Assembly (NCBI GenBank): GCA_046710875.1
Contig: JBKEHQ010000031.1
Location: 1-14,947, forward strand
Direction of reading: 5' to 3'
Source: MGIIb-O3 sp046710875
Lineage (GTDB): Archaea; Thermoplasmatota; Poseidoniia; Poseidoniales; Thalassarchaeaceae
DNA: 14,947 nt
In this document: in pieces, positions 7,345 through 13,514 of the stretch
Numbering within the stretch: position 1 is the stretch's first letter
Layout of the letters: each line of letters starts with the position of its first letter
Position numbers and translations under genes: made by a program
Notes under the pieces: generated by a model
Database searches by the model: none
The model's input: the letters and a program-made list of their open reading frames with translations, nothing else
What the model was told of the DNA's origin: nothing

Positions 7345-7422
7345 TGGTGGGCCTGCCTGGATTTGAACCAGAGTCTGTTCGTCCCAAACGAACAAGCATA
7401 GACCAGACTAACCCACAGGCCC
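7345..7422 (-). tRNA. tRNA-Pro (anticodon TGG), CCA encoded
   Basis: The minus strand folds as a full cloverleaf: acceptor GGGCCTG (7422-7416) with CAGGCCC (7355-7349), discriminator A (7348) and genomically encoded CCA (7347-7345). The anticodon arm GTTCG/CGAAC encloses loop TTTGGGA, giving anticodon TGG (7386-7384), which reads proline CCA codons and by wobble other CCN. The T arm carries GGTTCAAATCC. The D arm is weakly paired (G-T and T-G wobbles) but has the conserved AG and GG positions. There is no intron. A TATA-like AATATGT lies 24-30 nt upstream of the 5' end, and the gene follows the zinc-ribbon gene in the same direction. Confidence 0.95.
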
Positions 7423-7445
7423 TGTGGTATTCCGGCCCAACGGCC

Positions 7446-7452
7446 AATATGT
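7446..7452 (-). promoter_or_regulatory. TATA-like element of the tRNA-Pro gene
   Basis: ACATATT on the minus strand lies 24-30 nt before the tRNA 5' nucleotide, the spacing expected if transcription begins at or just before the mature 5' end. A short GGCC-GTTG-GGCC repeat lies between box and tRNA. Confidence 0.4.
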
Positions 7453-7463
7453 CATGAAGGTTA

Positions 7464-7904
7464 CTAGAGCCAAGACCATTCGTTTTGCGCTGATCTAATA
7501 ATTAGTCCTTCAAATTCAGACTTTGCAATGAGGTCCTCGGCAAGTACATCTTCTATGAAATTCTTATTTAGGATACTGACTAATTTATCCAACTTTAAGA
7601 CTCCATCATTTGATGTAGCATTCTTCATCATAATCTGATATTTTGACAAATTACCTCCTTCATTTGAGTTCAAATTATATTTTTTGGCTTCAGTTTTTTT
7701 TAATTTATTATTTATTATATGATTGATTTCCTCTGGTGCATTTGCCGTAGCTACAGCCATTCCAAGATCCATAGAAGATGAAAAATTCTTAATAATTTTA
7801 TATTCATTATTTTTTGAACACCTAGAACACCTAATTTTACTCCCTTTTTTTATGCCAAAATTATGGCCACAAATGCATTTAATTAATGACCAAGTAGATT
7901 CCAT
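7464..7904 (-). CDS. Zinc-ribbon protein of unknown function
   Basis: A 146-residue soluble protein not assigned to a named family. The N-terminus forms a compact zinc ribbon: C10-x-C12, His14, then C26-x2-C29 (IRCSRCSK). It is followed by a charged middle with Lys-rich helices (NNKLKKTEAKKYN) and an Asn-rich linker, then a C-terminal helical segment (LDKLVSILNKNFIEDVLAED) and a tail ending SAQNEWSWL. A ribbon plus helical tail suggests nucleic-acid or protein binding, but this is an inference. An ATG at 7904 lies 22 nt from the TATA-like box at 7926-7934, so a short-leader transcript is likely. The tRNA-Pro gene lies 41 nt downstream on the same strand. Confidence 0.75.
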   Translation of the reverse strand: MESTWSLIKCICGHNFGIKKGSKIRCSRCSKNNEYKIIKNFSSSMDLGMAVATANAPEEINHIINNKLKKTEAKKYNLNSNEGGNLSKYQIMMKNATSNDGVLKLDKLVSILNKNFIEDVLAEDLIAKSEFEGLIIRSAQNEWSWL

Positions 7905-7925
7905 GTCACTCTGAATAGATATTAG

Positions 7926-7934
7926 TTCAATAAA
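7926..7934 (-). promoter_or_regulatory. TATA-like box of the zinc-ribbon gene
   Basis: Reads TTTATTGAA on the minus strand, 22 nt before the ATG at 7904. The identical nonamer serves the divergent gene at 7965-7973, which raises confidence that it is the local box A. Confidence 0.5.
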
Positions 7935-7964
7935 TTGCCTGAAAATTAATCTAATTTAGACTGG

Positions 7965-7973
7965 TTTATTGAA
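7965..7973 (+). promoter_or_regulatory. TATA-like box of the small membrane protein gene
   Basis: Reads TTTATTGAA on the plus strand, 24 nt before the ATG at 7998, consistent with leaderless or short-leader transcription. It is the exact mirror copy of the box at 7926-7934. Confidence 0.5.
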
Positions 7974-7997
7974 GTAGTCTTCTCTCGGATACATATT

Positions 7998-8267
7998 ATG
8001 ACTTCATTGAGGGCCGTTATTGGAGTAACATTTTCCTTAATATTAATACTATTTTCAATATACAATTTTATGATTAATAATTCACTTACAACTCAAGTTT
8101 GGGGTTACTTACTTCTAGCACCTTTACCTTTAGCAATAGGATTGGCCCCGAATACGGAAAAAATGAAATTATACAAACAACATAATGATTGGGATGATGA
8201 AACCAGAGAAATAGATAATGAAAATATAGATCCAATAGCTTTTGGTTTTGATATCCCAATACTATAA
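7998..8267 (+). CDS. Small two-TM membrane protein of unknown function
   Basis: An 89-residue protein with two hydrophobic helices (about 6-28 and 34-50: VWGYLLLAPLPLAIGLAP) and a strongly acidic cytoplasmic-type tail (NDWDDETREIDNENIDP) ending in a hydrophobic FGFDIPIL. I do not recognise the family. The frame is credible because it has a well-placed TATA-like box, a sharp hydrophobic/hydrophilic division and codon use like the neighbours. It is divergent from the zinc-ribbon gene and its stop lies one base from the convergent FttA stop. Confidence 0.75.
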   Translation: MTSLRAVIGVTFSLILILFSIYNFMINNSLTTQVWGYLLLAPLPLAIGLAPNTEKMKLYKQHNDWDDETREIDNENIDPIAFGFDIPIL

Positions 8268-8268
8268 T

Positions 8269-10185
8269 TCATGCGAGTCTTAGTGTTTCTAAGTTATCAG
8301 GCGCATAAGTTTGAACTTTGAATTTCTCTCTTAAACCTTGTCTGAATGCATTACATGTTTGAGAATCACCATGATGACAAATAATTTTGCGGGGTGTTGG
8401 ATGAAGTGCAGATACGTAATCCATCAATTGATTTCTGTCTGAATGACCGCTAAATCCATCAATTATTACCATATTACAATTTACAGCAATCATCAAAGTT
8501 TGCCCCCTATCCATTAATGGGACTTGAGAATGCCCGTCTTGCAATCTACGACCGAGAGTTCCAGAAGCCTGATATCCTACAAAACAGAGAGTATTACCAT
8601 GTTCAGGTGCCCAGTGCTTGAAATATTCTACTATTGGTCCTCCAGTCATCATACCACTAGTTGCAAGTACAATGCAAGGATTAGTTTCCAACAGTATTGA
8701 TTCTCTTTGTTTATGAGACTCTACTTGTTTGAACCATGGAGAATTGAAAGGATTGTGTTCTCCACCTTTCAATAATTGTTTTCTCAAATCTCTATTGAGG
8801 AAATTAGGATGGCTGGAGTGTATGGCTGTTGCTTCAGATATCATCCCATCTAACCATACAGTAACTGGTTTAACTTTACCAGATTTAAATAATTCATCAA
8901 TGGCAATCATTACTTCTTGTGAGCGTCCAACGGCGAATACTGGGCTGAATATTTTGCCACCTCTATTCAAAGTATCAATAATTAAGTCTTGTAATTCGTG
9001 ACTAGCCTGTTGCCTTGTTGGTTGTATATTTGTTGGGCCACCATAGGTTGATTCTATTACTAAGGTATCAACTTTGGGGAATCTTACAGTAGCAGCATCA
9101 AAGAGCCATGATTTTTCATATTTTATATCTCCAGAGAATAATAATCTATGTTCAGATTTCCCTTCACCGATCTGAGCATATACGCTAGAGGAACCCAATA
9201 TATGGCCTGCATTTTCTAAAGTTATTTTAATATCGGGAGATATATCAGTTTTATCTCCCCAATTTATATCGACAGTATGTTTTATACATTCCTGAATATC
9301 AGCTTTTGAATATGGCGGATCATTACCTTCAGCAAGTGCTACTTTAATGTAATCAATTTGTAATAATGTCATCAAATCTCTAGTTGGAGGAGTGCAATAA
9401 ACTGGACCTCTATATCCATATTTGAATAAAACTGGCAACATCCCAATATGATCTACGTGGGCATGAGTAATTACAATTGCATCTAAATTATCTAATGGCA
9501 ATAATTCTGGTGCAGAGAAAAATGGTTGAGTTTCATTTCTATTGGTTGTTGGCTTGGCACCGCAATCAACTAAAATTTTTGATTCATTTGTTGTAACTAA
9601 ATGCATTGCCCTTCCAACTTCTCTATAGGACCCTAGGGCGGTTACTCTGACCCATGGCTCCCCTGAACGTTTTGGCCTGTATATTCTAGTTCCAAATTTA
9701 CGCATTAATGCTTTTCTGTCACTAGCCATTTCTTTTCTATATCTTCTGATATCATGTTGCGTCCTACTTGCAATAGCTGGTGCACGAACAACGTTGACAA
9801 GCCATCCAATTTCATCTCTCAATTGTTGTATATGGATTCCTTTTGGACCAACAGCAGATGAAGGATCATCACATTCCAGAATAATTTCGGATAATGCTGG
9901 ATCTAAAAAGGTATTATTCACTCCGGCTTCAGGAGGAATATATTTTGAAACTGCCTGATGTATAGCAGTTTCATCTGCAAGTATATCTGGATGAGGGCGT
10001 ATAACTACTCTACGTTTGATAGATTTTGCAATTTGGACCGTTAAACTATCTCCACTACCGATAAATGAAGATGGGCTTTTGGTAATTATGGAAATAGAAC
10101 CAGCTTCTAAATCAACATCATAATCTATATGTTTTGGTATAACTGAGGCTATTCTCTTTTTCATTTCGACTAACGATAATCGCAT
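8269..10185 (-). CDS. fttA: FttA / aCPSF1: KH-beta-CASP ribonuclease and transcription termination factor
   Basis: Archaeal homologue of CPSF73, known in other archaea to cleave nascent RNA and release RNA polymerase. Residues 1-65 and 66-140 are the N-terminal KH modules, the second with a canonical GPKG (113-116). The metallo-beta-lactamase core follows: HAHVDH (241-246), NAGHILGSS with His329, SGD with Asp354. Beta-CASP motif A is Glu379 in VIESTYGG, motif B His582 in GFSGHSD and motif C the His pair in ICHHGD. All catalytic positions are present and the 638-residue length is standard. The first ATG has SD-like AGGATGT; the ATG at 10164 (MKKRIAS) lies about 25 nt after the A/T run TAAATATATG and could be a leaderless alternative. 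It follows psmB by 71 nt, separated by a hairpin. Confidence 0.96.
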   Translation of the reverse strand: MRLSLVEMKKRIASVIPKHIDYDVDLEAGSISIITKSPSSFIGSGDSLTVQIAKSIKRRVVIRPHPDILADETAIHQAVSKYIPPEAGVNNTFLDPALSEIILECDDPSSAVGPKGIHIQQLRDEIGWLVNVVRAPAIASRTQHDIRRYRKEMASDRKALMRKFGTRIYRPKRSGEPWVRVTALGSYREVGRAMHLVTTNESKILVDCGAKPTTNRNETQPFFSAPELLPLDNLDAIVITHAHVDHIGMLPVLFKYGYRGPVYCTPPTRDLMTLLQIDYIKVALAEGNDPPYSKADIQECIKHTVDINWGDKTDISPDIKITLENAGHILGSSSVYAQIGEGKSEHRLLFSGDIKYEKSWLFDAATVRFPKVDTLVIESTYGGPTNIQPTRQQASHELQDLIIDTLNRGGKIFSPVFAVGRSQEVMIAIDELFKSGKVKPVTVWLDGMISEATAIHSSHPNFLNRDLRKQLLKGGEHNPFNSPWFKQVESHKQRESILLETNPCIVLATSGMMTGGPIVEYFKHWAPEHGNTLCFVGYQASGTLGRRLQDGHSQVPLMDRGQTLMIAVNCNMVIIDGFSGHSDRNQLMDYVSALHPTPRKIICHHGDSQTCNAFRQGLREKFKVQTYAPDNLETLRLA

Positions 10186-10209
10186 ATATTTACATCCTAA
10201 TAGGCAAAG

Positions 10210-10249
10210 CCTGCTAAACTAGTACCTCGAAAAGGAGAACTAGTGCAGG
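10210..10249. repeat. Bulged 11-bp hairpin between psmB and fttA
   Basis: CCTGC (10210-10214) pairs with GCAGG (10245-10249), and ACTAGT (10218-10223) with ACTAGT (10239-10244), separated only by a 3-nt TAA bulge on one side; three more pairs (CCT/AGG) can form inside. On the coding strand the apical loop is pyrimidine- and T-rich. It sits 8 nt after the psmB stop and 25 nt before the fttA ATG, so it could attenuate, terminate or be a processing site within the psmB-fttA transcript. Confidence 0.6.
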
Positions 10250-10256
10250 AATATGA

Positions 10257-10883
10257 TTATAGAGAGGACAAAAGGACGATTATTTCGTCTTCTGTAAGTA
10301 ATTTGAAACCATCATCAAGAGTAATTACAGCTAAATCCATACCATTGCCACTAGCTGCATCTCTTTGAGCAGAAGCTAAGAGTGCTTTAGCGGCAACCTT
10401 TAGTGCATCTTCTCTGGACATATTGTCCCGATATTGATCTTCTAAAACTCCATACATGTAGGGGCTACCAGAGCCAGTTGCACAATAAACGTCAGGTATT
10501 GAACCACCGGCTGCATCGATACTGTATACACTTGAACCATCCTTGTCAGCTCCAACAATTAGCAATTGTACATGATGAGGACGGCCGACTAAAATATTGG
10601 CTGTTAGAGTTGCTGCGCCTTTCACCGTCATTGGAGAATCACGCTTTAATTCATATAATCTTAGTTCAGATGCTAATGTCCTGGAAAGAGATTGTGCATG
10701 GCCTACAAGTCCAGCAGTTGTCAATGCTATAGAATTTGAAATTTGAAATACTTTTTGTACGCTTTTATTTGCTATAAAATGCCCCATTGTTGCCCTATGA
10801 TCAGCGCCTACTACTACGCCTCCATCAAAAGTTATCCCAATAGTGCTAGTTCCAGTTTTTACTACTTCAGAAGACATATCCAT
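10257..10883 (-). CDS. psmB: 20S proteasome beta subunit
   Basis: The catalytic subunit of the archaeal 20S proteasome. An 11-residue propeptide (MDMSSEVVKTG) is followed by the nucleophile Thr in TSTIGI (mature Thr1). In mature numbering Asp17 (GADHR) and Lys33 (VQKVF) are present, and the later ATGSGSPYMYGVLE and RDAASGNGMD segments supply the remaining catalytic-site residues. Length 208 is typical. The peptidase should assemble with an alpha subunit encoded elsewhere and a regulatory ATPase. The start is fixed by an SD-like GGGTGAT at 10889-10895 with 5-nt spacing. A promoter-distal leader of about 75 nt with two hairpins precedes it. FttA lies downstream on the same strand. Confidence 0.97.
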   Translation of the reverse strand: MDMSSEVVKTGTSTIGITFDGGVVVGADHRATMGHFIANKSVQKVFQISNSIALTTAGLVGHAQSLSRTLASELRLYELKRDSPMTVKGAATLTANILVGRPHHVQLLIVGADKDGSSVYSIDAAGGSIPDVYCATGSGSPYMYGVLEDQYRDNMSREDALKVAAKALLASAQRDAASGNGMDLAVITLDDGFKLLTEDEIIVLLSSL

Positions 10884-10888
10884 AAAAA

Positions 10889-10895
10889 ATCACCC
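10889..10895 (-). promoter_or_regulatory. Strong Shine-Dalgarno of psmB
   Basis: GGGTGAT on the minus strand, five bases from the psmB ATG, complements the conserved archaeal 16S 3' end (AUCACCUCC). Most genes here have weak or no SD, so this signal is unusually clear; it abuts the base of the hairpin at 10896-10915. Confidence 0.6.
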
Positions 10896-10957
10896 GCTGT
10901 GGAAGAGTTCCCAGCAAACCTAACTGAAATCAGGCCCCTTATGAATGCGACGGGGCT
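10896..10957 (-). promoter_or_regulatory. Structured 5' leader of psmB with two hairpins
   Basis: Hairpin one is 10896-10915 (GCTG/CAGC plus an inner GGA/TTC paired segment around a short loop). Hairpin two is 10933-10957 (GGCCCC with GGGGCT, 13-nt loop). Upstream, GGCTCAA occurs twice in tandem (10954-10967 region). Together they fill the leader between the A/T box near 10985 and the SD. Confidence 0.45.
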
Positions 10958-10973
10958 CAAGGCTCAAAATCAC

Positions 10974-10995
10974 TAAAATTAAATTAATTTAAATT
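10974..10995. promoter_or_regulatory. Shared A/T-rich promoter block of divergent psmB and sepF-like genes
   Basis: TAAAATTAAATTAATTTAAATT is the only strong A/T run in the 159-nt divergent gap. Its centre lies about 102 nt from the psmB ATG and 58 nt from the sepF-like ATG, predicting leaders of about 75 and 30 nt. Confidence 0.4.
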
Positions 10996-11042
10996 GATGT
11001 ATTGATAGAAGAAGTCAAGTCAATGAATCTATTCGATGTACT

Positions 11043-11441
11043 ATGGCCAGTGAGGATAGAGAACCTCGTTGGATTGAAATGGAATCAAATCCCTCTGATA
11101 ATGATGTAGATTTAGAACCTGGTGAAAAGTATCATGACTTACATAAAAAGTATCCCAATCCCCCTACTCCAAGAGGCCCTGGTGATACCATCATACATCG
11201 AGCAGTACTCCAAGACTTAACTGGAGTGCCAATGATTTTGAATTGGATTTCGGATGGAGATATCGTAATAATTGAAATGGCAGAGTTAATAAAAAGAGAG
11301 ACTGAATTAAATATTGCAGTAAAACGCATTAGTAATTTTGTTGAATCTGATCTATCAGGTACTGTATTACTATTGGGCAAATCTAGACTTTTGCTTCTTC
11401 CTTCTAAGTTTGATGGTAATGAGGGGAACATCTCCGCATAG
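11043..11441 (+). CDS. sepF: SepF-like cell division protein
   Basis: The C-terminal ~80 residues match the SepF pattern: a beta strand and helix (DTIIHRAVLQDLTGVPMIL), then SDGDIVIIEMAELIKRETEL, an amphipathic helix (AVKRISNFVESD), and a final GTVLLLGKSRLLLLP. In archaea with FtsZ, SepF anchors the Z-ring to the membrane. The 132-residue length is normal. What differs is the N-terminus: about 45 highly acidic, Pro-rich residues (MASEDREPRWIEMESNPSDN) with no obvious amphipathic membrane-binding helix. The ZPR1-like gene follows after 8 nt, so they are likely co-transcribed. Family assignment is from remembered motif patterns and is moderate; a standalone SepF-fold protein of other function is the alternative. 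Confidence 0.6.
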   Translation: MASEDREPRWIEMESNPSDNDVDLEPGEKYHDLHKKYPNPPTPRGPGDTIIHRAVLQDLTGVPMILNWISDGDIVIIEMAELIKRETELNIAVKRISNFVESDLSGTVLLLGKSRLLLLPSKFDGNEGNISA

Positions 11442-11449
11442 GTGAAATT

Positions 11450-12040
11450 ATGGAAAGTATAATTGAGCAATCGTGCCCAATATGTTTTGCCGATAAAGGG
11501 TTAAAATTGTTTGTCCACATTTCTGAAATCCCTTATTTTGGGGAGCACACTCAAATGACGATGCTATGTGAAAAGTGTGGCTGGAAAAATACGGACTTTA
11601 TCCCTGCGGAGGGAAAAAAACCTGGAGCCTGGTCAATAATAATTTCCAATATTAGTCATATGTCTACGAGAGTAGTTAGATCATCTTCATGTACAATAAA
11701 GATAGATGAAATCGGACTGGAAGTAGAGCCTGGGAGCAATTCTAGTGGATATATATCCAATATCGAAGGAGTCCTCAACAGGTTTAAAGGAATTGTTGAA
11801 ATGATATTAAGACAAGCCAAAAGAGATAAAGATGATAATATTGAAAAATGCTTAATTCTATTAGATAAGATAAATGAGATAAAAATTGGAAAGAGATCAG
11901 TTGAGATGATATTATTGGATCCAATGGGGCACAGTCAAATTCTTCATGAAGATGCAAAGTCTAGAGATTTAGATGAAACAGAGATGGCCGAATTGCCAAC
12001 TGGACCTAGCATACCTATTTTTGATTTAAACGAAGATTAA
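11450..12040 (+). CDS. ZPR1-type zinc finger protein
   Basis: A 196-residue single-module ZPR1 protein. Cys9-x2-Cys12 and Cys40-x2-Cys43 form the zinc site, with the diagnostic IPYFGEHTQMTMLCEKCGWK (27-46) followed by RVVRSSSCTIKIDEIGLEVE and the helical SGYISNIEGVLNRFKGI. Eukaryotic ZPR1 has two such modules and acts with eEF1A, where it is proposed to aid folding; archaeal single-module proteins are poorly characterised. The start is supported by AGGTGA six nt upstream. It forms a pair with the SepF-like gene, and its stop overlaps the convergent trpS stop within TTAA (12037-12040). Confidence 0.92.
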   Translation: MESIIEQSCPICFADKGLKLFVHISEIPYFGEHTQMTMLCEKCGWKNTDFIPAEGKKPGAWSIIISNISHMSTRVVRSSSCTIKIDEIGLEVEPGSNSSGYISNIEGVLNRFKGIVEMILRQAKRDKDDNIEKCLILLDKINEIKIGKRSVEMILLDPMGHSQILHEDAKSRDLDETEMAELPTGPSIPIFDLNED

Positions 12041-13419
12041 AAGGCATCAGGTGCTAAAAACTCGTTAACTCTATCAGTCCATTCATCTCTTTTTTCAGAT
12101 AAATCATTAAGCCATGTTGTAGCATTCTCAATGCATATATTTTTCATTTCGCCTGCTAATATTTTTCCGCTTTCATAATCTCTTTTTATATCATTTAAAA
12201 CATTATCATCTTTTTCAAAGAAAAATTGTAAGTACTGAAATGAAACATCTTTACTACAGTCACCACCTAACCTTCTGTGTTCTTCAACAGTTGGTTGGCC
12301 TCCGCTAAATGCTTTCTTGACTTTCTTTTCCATTTGAGTGATACTATCATTCATAAATATGGTAGTTTCTGGCTTAGAAGAAGACATTTTATCTCCGGTC
12401 ATTCCGACAGCAAACCTGTGGTAAGTAGAACATGGTTGCATGAACCCCATGCCTCCAATCTTTCGTTCCAAGCGTAATAAATTCAACTTTAATTGCGAGA
12501 TATCATTATTTGAAGCCCCAGGAATATCTAATGTGCCATGTTTAGGATTAGAAATTATATCTGCATACCCAATAGAAGAAATTGACGATTTTATCCTATT
12601 AAAAATATTATTACGAACTTCACGATTTACTTTTCCATCTTTAGAAATTCCAAATAATTCCGAGTTATCATCTTGAATTGATAATGCGACAGTAAGTCCT
12701 CCATTTTTTCTAGGCTTAACATTGAACCAATTTGTCTTACTAACTATGCCCCTAGTTAGCCGTAGGTGAGGATCTTGGTCTATTCCAACAGGCACTACAA
12801 TCGGCCTAAGCCCGCCAAACTCTTCCATCTGAGGATGAACAATATCTCCTGCTTGAACAAGTGGTGCTTGAACATGAGCTAAATTAGTGTCGCCTCCGAA
12901 TCCATATATTGCTTCAAATTCAGAAATATTAGTTTTACGGCCCAAAGTAAAGGCTAGACGTTGGACATCGGGCCTTTTACTTTGAAAATAAACACTAGTA
13001 GATTTAGGATCCAATCCCATTGCAGCATAATTAATAATGTATTCTTCTAAAGCAACTTCTCTTCCTTTTTTTAGCGAAGTAGATCTAGTTGCTAATGCTT
13101 CTAAATCAGCAACTGCAACGGTAACATCTCCCCCTTGTTCTTGAAACCATTTTACTTGGTCAATTACCATGCTATGACCGAGGTGCATCTTACCGCTAGG
13201 CATAAGGCCGGTTAGAACGCCAAATTTTTCACTCTTATGTATGGAATCTAGTATTATATCTAAGTCCCTATGGCCAAAAATTATTCCCCTTCTATGTAAT
13301 ATATTTGGATTGGGAATTTTAGATAATTCTATTGAGTCTAATCCAAATTGAGTAGATATTCTATCATAATCAGTAGACTGTTCTGATGACCAAGGATCAA
13401 TATGGCCTGCATCTCCCAT
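12037..13419 (-). CDS. trpS: Tryptophanyl-tRNA synthetase
   Basis: Class I synthetase charging tRNA-Trp. It shows GLMPSGKMHLGHSMVIDQ with HLGH at 79-82 (HIGH motif), an archaeal/eukaryotic-type stretch with GVDQDP-like PVGIDQDPHLRLTRG, and GDKMSSSKPE (KMSSS at 344-348). The N-terminal WSSEQSTDYDRISTQFGLD is the typical archaeal lead-in. The frame is open to 13557, but those 46 extra residues overlap the divergent gene and look non-coding; ATG 13419, preceded by a TATA-like CATATATC at 13433-13440, fits a leaderless start, giving 460 residues. Archaeal TrpRS is often about 370-430, and the surplus here is an insertion of roughly 80 residues between RLTRG and QPCSTYHRF. The stop overlaps the ZPR1-like stop. 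Confidence 0.93.
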   Translation of the reverse strand: MGDAGHIDPWSSEQSTDYDRISTQFGLDSIELSKIPNPNILHRRGIIFGHRDLDIILDSIHKSEKFGVLTGLMPSGKMHLGHSMVIDQVKWFQEQGGDVTVAVADLEALATRSTSLKKGREVALEEYIINYAAMGLDPKSTSVYFQSKRPDVQRLAFTLGRKTNISEFEAIYGFGGDTNLAHVQAPLVQAGDIVHPQMEEFGGLRPIVVPVGIDQDPHLRLTRGIVSKTNWFNVKPRKNGGLTVALSIQDDNSELFGISKDGKVNREVRNNIFNRIKSSISSIGYADIISNPKHGTLDIPGASNNDISQLKLNLLRLERKIGGMGFMQPCSTYHRFAVGMTGDKMSSSKPETTIFMNDSITQMEKKVKKAFSGGQPTVEEHRRLGGDCSKDVSFQYLQFFFEKDDNVLNDIKRDYESGKILAGEMKNICIENATTWLNDLSEKRDEWTDRVNEFLAPDAF

Positions 13420-13514
13420 AACAAAGGGTAGATGATATATGCAATCAAACCATCGATGAATTAGATGTATTTGAACAGTTAAACACAATAAAGATAACCT
13501 TGCCCGAGAAATTA

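Noticed and set aside
10257..10976. Plus-strand frames at 10403-10732 and 10743-10976 opposite psmB and its leader
   Set aside because: They are antisense to the clear proteasome gene and its leader, with no promoter and unnatural composition.
10884..10976. Possible tRNA or box H/ACA RNA in the psmB leader
   Set aside because: No T-arm motif, no cloverleaf, and the ACA position does not follow a proper pseudouridylation-pocket hairpin; kept only as a structured leader.
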